A stretch of 64,000 bases of DNA from Pectobacterium peruviense (lineage in GTDB: Bacteria; Pseudomonadota; Gammaproteobacteria; Enterobacterales; Enterobacteriaceae). Of this stretch, positions 1 through 7,973 are shown piece after piece. A program made the translations under genes and the position numbers. Location: positions 1-64,000 of the forward strand of contig NZ_LXFV01000019.1 of the NCBI RefSeq assembly GCF_002847345.1, in the 5' to 3' direction. The notes under the pieces were generated by a model, which ran no database searches, was not told where the DNA came from, and was given only the letters and a program-made list of their open reading frames with translations. Within the stretch, counting starts at the first letter, position 1. Each line of letters opens with the position of its first letter.

Positions 1-216
1 GATATATACTCTTTGATGCGTGGCCTTACTCATGTTGCGAATGACTCAATCACCGCCTATCGCAAACAATAAAAATTAAATCATAGCCTTACATCATCGC
101 GCTTTCGTCCCCTTTTGCGATCGTAGATACTGACTACGTGGCCTTAAGCATCATCAAGCGAGAATATTAACGCCTCTCAACATTGATTACCCATACAAAA
201 AATACTTCGTGGCCTT
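1..216. repeat. Recurrent CGTGGCCTT motif region
   Basis: The nonamer CGTGGCCTT occurs at 19-27, 137-145 and 208-216, with a degenerate copy (CGTTGTCTT) at 247-255 and a weaker relative near 84-90. Read on the minus strand three copies give Lys-Ala-Thr and the degenerate copy Lys-Thr-Thr, but the copies are not all in one frame and stop codons lie between them. It could be a decayed coding repeat or a leader of the gene beyond the window edge. An open frame on the minus strand also begins at ATG 31-33 and runs off the window start. Confidence 0.35.
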
Positions 217-414
217 TATCGCAAAACTCTTATTAAAGAACGTGTTCGTTGTCTTTACTATAACAGCAGACTGGAACTTTACCGCTGTTGATAACCAATT
301 TACGGATTTTAAAAACAGTGTCAATACTGTTTTTAATAACATGTTTTTAATAACAGTAGTCATGAGAATGTCGATATGGAAAACGTAAGAAAATAGGTCT
401 TTTACGCCATTCAT
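187..414 (-). CDS. Small hypothetical protein, ATGA-coupled to the methyltransferase
   Basis: I do not recognise this 75-residue product. The support is positional: its ATG overlaps the stop of the upstream methyltransferase gene as ATGA (411-414), with GGA just upstream, a typical translational coupling arrangement. The product is hydrophobic at the N-terminal half (FSYVFHIDILMTTVIKN) and Lys/Thr/Phe-rich at the C-terminus, where a 13-residue period is visible (VKTTNTFF then IKATKYF). AT-rich composition and the repeated motif running on past the stop in other frames suggest either a young peptide gene or the remains of a longer one. It could also be chance. Confidence 0.35.
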   Translation of the reverse strand: MNGVKDLFSYVFHIDILMTTVIKNMLLKTVLTLFLKSVNWLSTAVKFQSAVIVKTTNTFFNKSFAIKATKYFLYG

Positions 415-1448
415 TCCAGCAACGCTGTGTTTAATTTAATTTCAACGACCGTGTGGCCAGTTGCTATTTTCTTTGTGCCAACGACTACTAATCCACCTAA
501 CGCCAGAATATCTGCCATATCTTTCAATGTCCTATATCGTGTGCCATCCTGACAGATAACGGATTGGAAAAGTGCATTCATCAATAATCTTGGTGACGTT
601 TCCTCATGATCCAGTAGAGGCTCGATGATTAACAGTGTTGAATTTCCAATTGATTTCGCTATTTCTTTTAAGATCTTCAGGCAGAATTCATCATTCCAGT
701 TATGTAATACGTTTTTAAGCAGATAGACATCATAACCAGAAGGAATCGCTTCAAAAAAACTGCCGGGAGTGAAAACCATTCTTTCTTTCAATGCAGGATA
801 GTGCTGTGCGACGCTCTTTTCGCTTCGGCTACAGACGCCAGTCATGTCAAAAAGACAACCGGTTAGATTATGGTACTGCTTTATAAGTTCAGTCAAAATA
901 ACGCCGCTACCGCCGCCAATATCAATGACGCTGCCAGTATTTTTAAAAAGTGACGCATATTCTTTAGCCAGTACAGATCCAACCGGGCGCGATAAATCCC
1001 GCATGGCAAGATCGTAAACTTCGGCTCGTGATGCGGAGTTTGCCAGGTGCTCATATAGTGTCAGCCCAAACCTCTGCTTAAATCCCGACTCCCCTGTACG
1101 GCACGTATGCAGTAATCCATCAAACCCCTGATAGTATTCATTGCCAAATAACATACAGAAACTTTTCATTGAACTGACGTTATCCGACATCAGCAGCGTA
1201 GAACATGCGTTATTTTTAATAAAAATTTCATCTTTCACTTCAAAAAAACCAAATACCTCAAGTACCTTTATGATATCAAAAAGGTTTTTTTCACATGTAT
1301 GACATGCCTTTGCTAATTCAGAAATGGTTGAACCCTGCTCTTCTATTTTATCTGCTATCCCTATTTCCGCTGCGACACATAATGCTTTTGCAGCTAAAGG
1401 CATCATCATTATTTCTGAAATACGTCTTATATTCTCAGCGGAATTCAT
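411..1448 (-). CDS. SAM-dependent O-methyltransferase
   Basis: Cytoplasmic class I methyltransferase of the small-molecule O-methyltransferase type (PF00891-like) that transfers methyl from S-adenosylmethionine to a hydroxyl of an unknown metabolite. Residues 1-90 form a winged-helix dimerisation domain (ISEIMMMPLAAKAL). The SAM loop VIDIGGGSG lies at about 174-182 and the catalytic-base region VLHNWND at about 247-253. The frame is open to 1559, but the ATG at 1446-1448 has an AAGGGA site 5-6 bases upstream and gives 345 residues, the usual family length, so I prefer it. It precedes a small coupled reading frame. Enzymes of this kind usually act in secondary metabolism, but no biosynthetic genes lie nearby, so the substrate is unknown. 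Confidence 0.85.
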   Translation of the reverse strand: MNSAENIRRISEIMMMPLAAKALCVAAEIGIADKIEEQGSTISELAKACHTCEKNLFDIIKVLEVFGFFEVKDEIFIKNNACSTLLMSDNVSSMKSFCMLFGNEYYQGFDGLLHTCRTGESGFKQRFGLTLYEHLANSASRAEVYDLAMRDLSRPVGSVLAKEYASLFKNTGSVIDIGGGSGVILTELIKQYHNLTGCLFDMTGVCSRSEKSVAQHYPALKERMVFTPGSFFEAIPSGYDVYLLKNVLHNWNDEFCLKILKEIAKSIGNSTLLIIEPLLDHEETSPRLLMNALFQSVICQDGTRYRTLKDMADILALGGLVVVGTKKIATGHTVVEIKLNTALLE

Positions 1449-1610
1449 ATCTTTCCCTTTATTATCTGATTTCATAACGAGGATGGAATGACTATTTAGC
1501 ACGTCATTTATGGCGATACGCAAAGTATGCTGAAATGAGGCTAAAAAGGTATCATCCATTTGGCTGAGCCATAATCAGCTATTTATGTCTCGGCCAAAAG
1601 AAATAAGGAA

Positions 1611-1809
<199 letters not shown>

Positions 1810-1861
1810 AGCGATATTATTTAAAAAATAGGCTTTGCTAACAAGCGATCAATAACCGTGA

Positions 1862-2449
1862 TTATCGAAAAATCTTCTCACCAATGTTACGTGCGGCATC
1901 AATACAGGCCGCTGGCGTTCCCAGTTCCGGCATCAACAGCATTTCAGACGTCAAGACTGGCGCACCGCAATAATCAAAAATCCCATGTGCGATCTGCGCA
2001 TGAAAGGCATCTGCGTAGCCACGCTTTTCGAATGTTCTCTGGTTGGCAGCGCCCAGAGCCACAAGGTGCACCGGTAAATGCCCCAGTTTCTTTATCACAC
2101 GTCCATCAGCTGTTTCTTCATAGGCCCAGCCGTTTGCAAAAACACGATCGATCCACCCTTTCAACAGCCCCGGCATGGACCACCAATAAATCGGGAAGAC
2201 CAGTACCAACGCATCTGCGTTATCAATACGAGACTGCTGCGCAATAACGTCAGGCGGTGTTGCATCTGTGCGCTGAAAAGCCGCCATATCTGACACAGAA
2301 AACACCGGGTTAAAGCCTTCCTGAGTGAGATCTGCGATTTCAAACGTATTTGTCGGGTTTACCCCAACAATCCCTTCCGCTATAGCAGTCGCGACACTAT
2401 GGGTTAATGAGGTATTAACAGGATGAGAAACGACAAGTAATGCATGCAT
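1862..2449 (-). CDS. NAD(P)H oxidoreductase, flavodoxin-2 fold
   Basis: FMN-dependent NAD(P)H:quinone oxidoreductase of the KefF/MdaB/YwrO type (flavodoxin-like fold, PF02525), predicted to carry out two-electron reduction of quinones or electrophiles in the cytosol. The 195 residues begin with the beta-strand and phosphate loop MHALLVVSHP and contain FPIYWWSMPGLLKGWID at about 85-101, the flavin-binding segment characteristic of the family. A GGAG site lies 8 bases before the ATG. It is divergent from a TetR gene, and a 25-bp palindrome between them is the likely operator, so it is probably induced by a TetR ligand such as a quinone or other electrophile. Confidence 0.85.
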   Translation of the reverse strand: MHALLVVSHPVNTSLTHSVATAIAEGIVGVNPTNTFEIADLTQEGFNPVFSVSDMAAFQRTDATPPDVIAQQSRIDNADALVLVFPIYWWSMPGLLKGWIDRVFANGWAYEETADGRVIKKLGHLPVHLVALGAANQRTFEKRGYADAFHAQIAHGIFDYCGAPVLTSEMLLMPELGTPAACIDAARNIGEKIFR

Positions 2450-2504
2450 TCTGGGTGCTCCCTATTGCCATAAAACGACGTCAGATATAGTCTTATATAC
2501 TAAC

Positions 2505-2529
2505 AGTAACCTACCATTGGTAAGTTACT
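2505..2529. promoter_or_regulatory. TetR operator palindrome (25 bp)
   Basis: Near-perfect 25-bp palindrome with left arm AGTAACCTACCA and right arm TGGTAAGTTACT around a central T at 2517; one arm pair differs. It sits between the oxidoreductase start (2449) and the TetR start (2567), so a bound dimer could repress both promoters. Confidence 0.75.
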
Positions 2530-2566
2530 TTTGGTACATAAGAATGTCAACAGGATAATATCGGTG

Positions 2567-3172
2567 ATGTCCAGAGCACAGGCACGACAGCGTTTATCAA
2601 GAGAAGAGCGCCATATACAACTGATACAAGCTGCCTGGCAGATTATTCGGGAGGAAGGTACGGAAGCGCTGACGCTTGGGCATCTGGCAGAACGGGCGGG
2701 CGTAACGAAACCGGTGGTTTACGATCACTTTACTAACCGTTCGGGGCTGTTAGCTGCACTTTACAAGGAATATGATGCTCGCCAGACAGCGATTATGGAT
2801 GACATTATTCGTAAGACTGAACCCGTACTCGATAAGTTGGCGACGGTGATTGCCACCTCATACATTGATTGCGTGCTGCTTCAGGGGCGCGAAATGCCTA
2901 ACGTCATGGCAGCACTCACTGGCACTCCCGAGCTGGAACGCATCAGGCAGGAGTACGATGCCATTTTCACGGAAAAATGCCGCGCTCTTTTTGCTCCATT
3001 CTGTGCAGGCCAACCACTTCATGACGCCGCACTGCGTGCCATGCTCGGTTCCGCAGAAGGATTATCTTATGCTGCGGTTAAAGGAATTATTACGGAACAA
3101 CAGGCTAGGGATGAGCTATTCCATGTGATTATTTCTATGGTGCAAAGGTGCTGTATAAACGAGCGTCAATAA
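2567..3172 (+). CDS. TetR/AcrR family transcriptional regulator
   Basis: One-component repressor: N-terminal TetR helix-turn-helix (about residues 12-55, with LGHLAERAGVTKPVVYDHF as recognition region) followed by an all-helical ligand and dimerisation domain. The longest frame starts at a TTG at 2531 inside the operator arm; I chose ATG 2567, which gives 201 residues and clears the operator. It is divergent from the NAD(P)H oxidoreductase gene and is expected to repress it and itself through the palindrome at 2505-2529. The inducer cannot be read from the sequence. Confidence 0.85.
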   Translation: MSRAQARQRLSREERHIQLIQAAWQIIREEGTEALTLGHLAERAGVTKPVVYDHFTNRSGLLAALYKEYDARQTAIMDDIIRKTEPVLDKLATVIATSYIDCVLLQGREMPNVMAALTGTPELERIRQEYDAIFTEKCRALFAPFCAGQPLHDAALRAMLGSAEGLSYAAVKGIITEQQARDELFHVIISMVQRCCINERQ

Positions 3173-3283
3173 CGCTTCCCTGCAAAACAGCTGAAGCGGT
3201 CTAGGTCTAAGACTGGATTAGTAAGAAAACGTCCCACATCAAAAAACAGCCAACGACTCGCCTCATCCCTGAGGCATGCCATC

Positions 3284-3817
3284 TCAGGGTTGTCGCTTGC
3301 GCTGCCCGATGCCGTGCCAATACGCAGGCCAATGACTTTCCTCTGCGTAGTTATTGATCACGGCGGCGATAGCCACCAGCACAATGCTCCCCAGCAGAAC
3401 GGGCGTGACTAAGAACTCAAACCCCACGGCGCTTTTCCCTGCCAGAATAATGACCAGTGGGTTAGCGCCAGCCGGTGGATGAACCGCACGAAAATATTGC
3501 ATCAACATCGTCGCCACACCAACCGCGAGTGACAGAACAACGATCGTGTCACCGAATACATATAAAGCAATCAGGCCCACGGCTGACGTAATGAAATGTC
3601 CTCCAATTACGTTCCTTGGCTGTGCGAATGGCGATGCTGGCGCGGCAAATAAAATGACGCACGTTGCGCCAAAAGGTGCCATCAACCACGGTACGCCAGT
3701 GGATTGCCCCAAGTAGCTTAGGATCAGAATCCCTACGCTCCCACCCACTAGCCCTTTCATTAATTGGGTAAACGTTGGCTTTGGCGGTAAAGCACCGCCC
3801 CCCCTGAGTTTCTTCAT
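3284..3817 (-). CDS. HPP family integral membrane protein
   Basis: Small inner-membrane protein of the HPP family (PF04982), 177 residues with about four to five hydrophobic helices. The family motif is present as HPPAGANPL near residue 115, and PWLMAPFGATCVILF matches the conserved N-terminal part. Some members of this family have been linked to nitrite transport in chloroplasts and cyanobacteria; whether that applies here is not shown. GGGGA lies 6 bases before the ATG. It is divergent from a TetR gene with two operator copies between them, so it is probably the regulated target. Confidence 0.8.
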   Translation of the reverse strand: MKKLRGGGALPPKPTFTQLMKGLVGGSVGILILSYLGQSTGVPWLMAPFGATCVILFAAPASPFAQPRNVIGGHFITSAVGLIALYVFGDTIVVLSLAVGVATMLMQYFRAVHPPAGANPLVIILAGKSAVGFEFLVTPVLLGSIVLVAIAAVINNYAEESHWPAYWHGIGQRKRQP

Positions 3818-3869
3818 TGCTCATCCCCGATAAAAATGTGAGTTTTATGAAATTGCCGTGCTATATTGA

Positions 3870-3914
3870 GTGTACAGATCTGTACACAACCAAATAAACA
3901 GTACAGATCTGTAC
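3870..3914. promoter_or_regulatory. Tandem TetR operators (GTACAGATCTGTAC)
   Basis: Two copies of one palindrome: GTGTACAGATCTGTACAC at 3870-3887 (perfect, 18 bp) and GTACAGATCTGTAC at 3901-3914 (perfect 14-bp core). Their centres are 29 bp apart, so the sites lie on roughly the same face of the helix. They sit between the HPP gene and the divergent TetR gene. Confidence 0.8.
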
Positions 3915-3949
3915 ACACAAAAACAACCCATTACTGATGAAGAAAAACG

Positions 3950-4522
3950 ATGAAAGAGAGCATGGGCAAGAAAGAGCACATTGTAGATATCGCCGAAGCG
4001 CTCTTTAATGAATTTGGCTATACCGCCGTTGGCGTGGATTTGATTCGAGATAAGGCGGAAGTCTCCAAGACCTCCATGTATCGCCATTTCGGTTCAAAAA
4101 ACAAGCTAATTGAAGCCGTGCTGATTCGTCGGCATACGCATTTTGAGGAAGGGCTCACTCACGTGATATCAGGAAGTAAAGACGCGGAAAGCCGCCTGGA
4201 TGCCGTGATGGACTGGCATTTTTCCTGGTTCCGAACCGTGGACTTTAAGGGATGTATGTTCATGCATGCGCTGGCTGAATTTAAAGGGCAAGATGAAACC
4301 ATTACCGCTCTAGCGCTGCGCCATAAAACCTGGCTCAAGTCATTTTTACTATCAATCTTCACCCCCGAAGAACCAGACAAGGAGTATAAAGCCGAAGCTA
4401 TCATGACGTTTCTTGAAGGGATGATCGTGAGGGCGGAATTTATCGGCGTAGCCAGCGGCGAGGATGTTTATCGCCGACACGCGAAGCTCTTAGCATTATC
4501 CCATTCTTCTCTTAGCCAGTAA
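3950..4522 (+). CDS. TetR/AcrR family transcriptional regulator
   Basis: 190-residue TetR repressor. The DNA-binding domain occupies about residues 8-55 (VGVDLIRDKAEVSKTSMYRHF), followed by a C-terminal domain with the conserved-type segment GCMFMHALAEF that is common in the TetR group regulating membrane transporters or oxidoreductases. It is divergent from the HPP-family membrane protein gene, with two copies of a 14-18 bp palindrome between them. A VOC-family gene starts 90 bases downstream on the same strand and may be cotranscribed. Confidence 0.85.
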   Translation: MKESMGKKEHIVDIAEALFNEFGYTAVGVDLIRDKAEVSKTSMYRHFGSKNKLIEAVLIRRHTHFEEGLTHVISGSKDAESRLDAVMDWHFSWFRTVDFKGCMFMHALAEFKGQDETITALALRHKTWLKSFLLSIFTPEEPDKEYKAEAIMTFLEGMIVRAEFIGVASGEDVYRRHAKLLALSHSSLSQ

Positions 4523-4612
4523 TAACGCGGTGCCTATCGCACATCAGCAAAGCAAAGCGAACCGACGAACGCGTAGTCACCCTAGGTTTTGTCTTTAATT
4601 GAGGAACTAGCC

Positions 4613-5014
4613 ATGAATTCACCAGCCACACAAGGCGTTCACCATATTGGTTTGACGGTATCAGCCTTGGAAGAAAGCGCGCACTTTTTTACCACGCTTC
4701 TGGGATGGACAGAGGTAAAACGACGAGAGGATTATCCCGCTATTTTTGTCAGCGACGGAACGATAATGCTCACACTGTGGCAAGTGCAAACCAGCGAACC
4801 TGTTGCGTTTGATCGAAAAAACAACGTTGGGTTACATCATCTTGCCATTAAGGTTGATAACAAAGCCGCGCTGTTTGAGATCTTTGAGAAATTATCGGCC
4901 CATAACATCAACATTGAGTTCGCGCCTTCTCCGATTCATGCTGGTCCGGCAATGCATATGATGTGCTATGAACCGAGTGGAATCCGCATCGAGTTTTACT
5001 GGTCAGGTCAGTAA
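4613..5014 (+). CDS. VOC (glyoxalase/bleomycin resistance) family protein
   Basis: 133-residue vicinal-oxygen-chelate metalloprotein with two beta-alpha-beta-beta-beta modules. The opening GVHHIGLTVSALEESAHFF carries the first metal His, VGLHHLAIKVDN starts the second module, and the end GIRIEFYW supplies the last Glu. Such proteins are glyoxalases, dioxygenases or drug-binding proteins; the exact activity is unknown. The frame is open from a TTG at 4589, but ATG 4613 is preceded by GAGGA at a 7-base spacing and is preferred. It follows the TetR gene in the same direction. Confidence 0.8.
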   Translation: MNSPATQGVHHIGLTVSALEESAHFFTTLLGWTEVKRREDYPAIFVSDGTIMLTLWQVQTSEPVAFDRKNNVGLHHLAIKVDNKAALFEIFEKLSAHNINIEFAPSPIHAGPAMHMMCYEPSGIRIEFYWSGQ

Positions 5015-5154
5015 GCGTGACGGAAGGATCCCCGACTCATGACCGGCATCAATAATGGCACTCATATCGCAGTTACTCACTATGGTTTAAAATTGACCAA
5101 AATCAATAAAAAACCAGTAAATACATTACTTTACTTTTCTATACGCTCCACCTT

Positions 5155-5185
5155 TTGACCTTCCCGTAGGGGGAAGGTGTAACGT
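5155..5185 (+). promoter_or_regulatory. MerR/CueR-type promoter of cueP
   Basis: A -35 hexamer TTGACC (5155-5160) and a -10 TAACGT (5180-5185) are separated by a 19-bp spacer, longer than normal as in all MerR-family activated promoters. The spacer holds the perfect inverted repeat ACCTTCCC (5158-5165) and GGGAAGGT (5171-5178), closely matching the CueR operators of copA and cueO. This predicts copper(I)-dependent activation by CueR, whose gene is not in the window. Confidence 0.85.
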
Positions 5186-5229
5186 CATTGCATGTGATTC
5201 CAAGATAATGACTCTATTGAGGGGAAGTA

Positions 5230-5784
5230 ATGATGAAGATAAAGATGATGGCGGCACTACTCGGTCTGACATTAAGCGGTTCAGGTTTCGCAGCGACAGC
5301 TGACGCCAATGCTTTTCTAGCCAAGCAAGGACTGGCGGGGAAAACCGTCGAGCAGATCGTCGATGTTATCGATCAATCGCCGCAGGCAAGGCCGTTGGCC
5401 TACGGCGCGTCCATTACCAGCAAAGAACTGAAATTGTCAGATGGGCAGCAGCAGTATAGCTATCCGCTGGGAAATAAATTCTATCTCTCATTCGCCCCTT
5501 ATATTCAACAAACGCATCCCTGCTTTAACCACAGTTTGTCTGGGTGTCAGGGTGAACTCGCCAATACGGCGTTTGACGTAAAAATCACGGATAAGGCCGG
5601 TAACGTTATCGTGCAGAAAACCCTAAACAGCCACCAAAACGGTTTTGTTGGCGTATGGTTACCGCGCAATATTGAAGGGACGATTAATGTCACCTATCAG
5701 GGACGCGTGGCAAGCTCAGCGTTTGCGACCTATGACGACAGCCAGACCTGCGTGACTACGTTGCCATTGAAAGAACGGGTGTAA
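5230..5784 (+). CDS. cueP: Periplasmic copper-binding protein CueP
   Basis: Periplasmic copper chaperone/sink, 184 residues, resembling Salmonella CueP, which stores copper, supplies it to superoxide dismutase SodC and can reduce Cu(II). A signal peptide (about residues 1-21, ending GSGFAA) is followed by the mature domain with the family's three conserved cysteines at about 98, 106 and 174 (HPCFNHSLSGCQGELAN and QTCVTTL). The GGGGAA site precedes ATG 5230. A CueR-type promoter with 19-bp spacer lies upstream and a strong terminator downstream, so this is a single-gene copper-responsive unit. No copper ATPase or cueR gene is adjacent. Confidence 0.9.
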   Translation: MMKIKMMAALLGLTLSGSGFAATADANAFLAKQGLAGKTVEQIVDVIDQSPQARPLAYGASITSKELKLSDGQQQYSYPLGNKFYLSFAPYIQQTHPCFNHSLSGCQGELANTAFDVKITDKAGNVIVQKTLNSHQNGFVGVWLPRNIEGTINVTYQGRVASSAFATYDDSQTCVTTLPLKERV

Positions 5785-5807
5785 AGAGAAGTCGTGAGTA
5801 TTGATTG

Positions 5808-5835
5808 AGAAACCCAGCCGCAGCGCTGGGTTTCT
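5808..5835 (+). terminator. Intrinsic terminator after cueP
   Basis: 11-bp perfect stem AGAAACCCAGC (5808-5818) with GCTGGGTTTCT (5825-5835) followed by TACTT; the arm itself ends in T-rich sequence. It lies between cueP and the convergent six-TM protein gene and may work in both directions. Confidence 0.75.
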
Positions 5836-5882
5836 TACTTAAAAGAAAAACAGACGAATTATCGAACGCTGGCGGGATGCAC

Positions 5883-6776
5883 TCACACCACACCCGGATC
5901 CACGCGCTTACCGATATCTTTTAGCTGCGAATATTTTTCTAACAAGCCGGGCGCGTCGTCCAGACTCATGGCAAACATCCACATATAGGTCATCACCGAA
6001 TAGATATGCCCCGCGTTAGTTCCGCCATTAAGCGTCATATACAGGATCGTCAGTGAAAACAGCACGGCAGCCGCCGCACCGATAGCTAAGTAACCTAGCG
6101 CCTCACGGTCCGACAGGCGAATGCGCAGCCCAGCCAACACGTGATAATGTTTGGTCAGTGAAGCCGCCGTCGCACTGCTAACAAAACCCACCTCTTTTTC
6201 CAGACGGTTATTTAATTTGCCGAACAGGACTTCATTTTTGCGCGTGTAACTTGGCAGGAACAGGGTAAAAAACAGCAGAATGACGATGCAGGCAACGCCC
6301 GCCCAGGATTCAATCACCAACAGCATCACGGCGGCGCCGATGATCGACGCCAGTGATGTGATCAGCACTGGGAGATGGATTTCAAAAAAATCCACGAACT
6401 CGCGTGACAGCGCCACGCGCGCCGCAATCGTCGAATGGCTGTGGTTTTCTTTTCTCTGCGCCAGAATAACTGGCACCGCCAATGCGGCGTAAATACGGGC
6501 GAATGTGCGCGTATCCACGCTGCGTCGCGCTGCGCCAATCGCCCACATAATAAAAACCATCAGAGCATACAATACCGCATGCCAGGGCTGAGCATTCAGA
6601 ATCGCGTTAATCGCGAAGCCCGCCATGAGGGGATAAAGCAGATAAGTCACATTCTCCGCCACCACTAACAGCAGGGTGAGAATCAGTTTTTTGCCATGCA
6701 GCTTTCCCAGTTTTTTAAGGGTGACAGCGGCACTATGCGAAACCTTGGCCGGTTCGCTGATATTATGGGTTTGCAT
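5883..6776 (-). CDS. ABC transporter six-transmembrane domain protein
   Basis: Membrane protein of 297 residues corresponding to the transmembrane domain of a type IV ABC exporter (ABC_membrane fold): six hydrophobic helices (for example LILTLLLVVAENVTYLLYPL and AVLYALMVFIMWAIGA near the N-terminus) and coupling-helix-like segments. There is no nucleotide-binding domain in this gene or beside it, so it is a stand-alone TMD that must borrow an ATPase or have another role. ATG 6776 is chosen because the longer frame starts at a TTG inside the upstream operator. It is divergent from a TetR gene whose paired operators lie at 6803-6849. Confidence 0.75.
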   Translation of the reverse strand: MQTHNISEPAKVSHSAAVTLKKLGKLHGKKLILTLLLVVAENVTYLLYPLMAGFAINAILNAQPWHAVLYALMVFIMWAIGAARRSVDTRTFARIYAALAVPVILAQRKENHSHSTIAARVALSREFVDFFEIHLPVLITSLASIIGAAVMLLVIESWAGVACIVILLFFTLFLPSYTRKNEVLFGKLNNRLEKEVGFVSSATAASLTKHYHVLAGLRIRLSDREALGYLAIGAAAAVLFSLTILYMTLNGGTNAGHIYSVMTYMWMFAMSLDDAPGLLEKYSQLKDIGKRVDPGVV

Positions 6777-6802
6777 GAGAATAGCATCTAACAGAGTTAT
6801 AC

Positions 6803-6849
6803 TTGAGCGGTTGCTCAAGAGCAAAAATTGTATTTGAGCATCTGCTCAA
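6803..6849. promoter_or_regulatory. Paired TetR operators TTGAGC-N4-GCTCAA
   Basis: Two palindromes with identical arms TTGAGC and GCTCAA and 4-bp centres, at 6803-6818 (centre GGTT) and 6834-6849 (centre ATCT). The 31-bp centre-to-centre distance is three helical turns. They occupy the divergent promoter of the six-TM protein and the TetR gene. Confidence 0.85.
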
Positions 6850-6868
6850 AGTCAACGCGGGGACGGGA

Positions 6869-7441
6869 ATGAAAGAGACGACGAAAGCGCTAAAAGACAA
6901 AATCCTTGGTGGCGCAATCGAGCTATTTATTGAGAAAGGCATAGAGAAAGTGACAACACGTGAACTGGCAGAGCACGTCGGTATTTCGCGTAGCCATCTT
7001 TATCACTACTTTCCTGACTGGCAGACACTGTCGATTGAGGCGCTAACCGTGTTTATGCAGAAAGATTTGGAAGACGTCGCGGCAGAAATCGCCACGTTGA
7101 CGCCGAAAGAAAAACTGCGCGGGTTGGTAAAAAATTACCTACCGGATGCCACTGACGTCATCTGGAATCTTTATGGATCGCTATGGCAGTTGGCGGTTCA
7201 CAATACCGCTTACGCTGAGCTCGCCCAGGTAATGACAGAGAAGTGGTTTGCTTTACTGGAAGACATTATTGCGTCAGGTGTCGCATCCGGTGCCTTTAAA
7301 AATGCCGATACTCAGCGCGTCTCCCGCCAGTTGGGCGCATTGTTAAACGGCTACTCTGACCATTTGATTATTAACCCTTCCACTGCCGATTTCCAGCAAG
7401 CAACTGAAGATATTGATGATTTTATACAACGCGTGTTATGA
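6869..7441 (+). CDS. TetR/AcrR family transcriptional regulator
   Basis: 190-residue repressor with TetR helix-turn-helix at about residues 10-55 (VTTRELAEHVGISRSHLYHYF) and a helical ligand domain with a typical C-terminal TetR segment (QLGALLNGYSDHL). The longest frame begins at a TTG within the operator; ATG 6869 has GGGGAC about 7 bases upstream and leaves both operators free. Divergent placement and the pair of TTGAGC/GCTCAA sites imply control of the ABC-type membrane protein and of itself. Confidence 0.85.
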   Translation: MKETTKALKDKILGGAIELFIEKGIEKVTTRELAEHVGISRSHLYHYFPDWQTLSIEALTVFMQKDLEDVAAEIATLTPKEKLRGLVKNYLPDATDVIWNLYGSLWQLAVHNTAYAELAQVMTEKWFALLEDIIASGVASGAFKNADTQRVSRQLGALLNGYSDHLIINPSTADFQQATEDIDDFIQRVL

Positions 7442-7502
7442 CGCACGTGAGCAGTCCATTCCGAGTAGCGATTAATGTGTACACGCACTGTTCCAACACG
7501 CA

Positions 7503-7973
7503 TTAATCGCGGATGTTGCATGCCATTTTTGATTGGACGTTACTAATCAGATAGGTATGTTTCGTCAACATTTCAAACTGAATAACATCATTTTCAGCCA
7601 GAATGGGGATTGCTTCATTGGGGGAATTGTCATTGGTATGCTTATTCATCGCGATATTGTTCACCACCAGACGGCTCCCCTCCCACACTGAATCAAAGCT
7701 GAACGTACGCCGAATCGTTAGCGGCACGCCATCTTCGCCAATGTAAAAACCGTTGACCAAAACCAGCGCCTTATTTTGGTTATTGAGATAAAAATAGACG
7801 TCATATTCCTTTCTGATCGTCTGATCTTCTGCGTAGAGCTTTACCTCACCCTGGCATATCAGCGGTTTTCTGTATAAATTACTTTTTAAATAAAAAATGA
7901 TCCCAAGAGAAAATGAAATACAAAGCACCACCACGGTGCAAAAAATTTTCTTTCTGACTTTAATTATTAACAT
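7503..7973 (-). CDS. FidL-like membrane-anchored protein
   Basis: 156 residues: one N-terminal transmembrane helix (about 10-28, FCTVVVLCISFSLGIIFYL) and a periplasmic domain with two cysteines (LICQGEV and MACNIRD) that could form a disulfide. Its size, topology and position directly after a ToxR/CadC-type regulator match FidL of the Salmonella marT-fidL pair and, by analogy, ToxS. It overlaps the regulator gene by 14 bases, indicating translational coupling. Likely role (inferred): partner that stabilises or tunes the regulator's periplasmic domain, controlling the fimbrial genes on the other side. Confidence 0.65.
   Translation of the reverse strand: MLIIKVRKKIFCTVVVLCISFSLGIIFYLKSNLYRKPLICQGEVKLYAEDQTIRKEYDVYFYLNNQNKALVLVNGFYIGEDGVPLTIRRTFSFDSVWEGSRLVVNNIAMNKHTNDNSPNEAIPILAENDVIQFEMLTKHTYLISNVQSKMACNIRD

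Noticed and set aside
2531..2566. TTG start for the first TetR gene
   Set aside because: It lies next to the operator palindrome and adds residues outside the family length.
3241..3289. Terminator after the HPP gene
   Set aside because: The CCCTGAG/CTCAGGG stem overlaps the stop codon and the T-run on the minus strand is some 20 bases away, so a terminator is not well supported.
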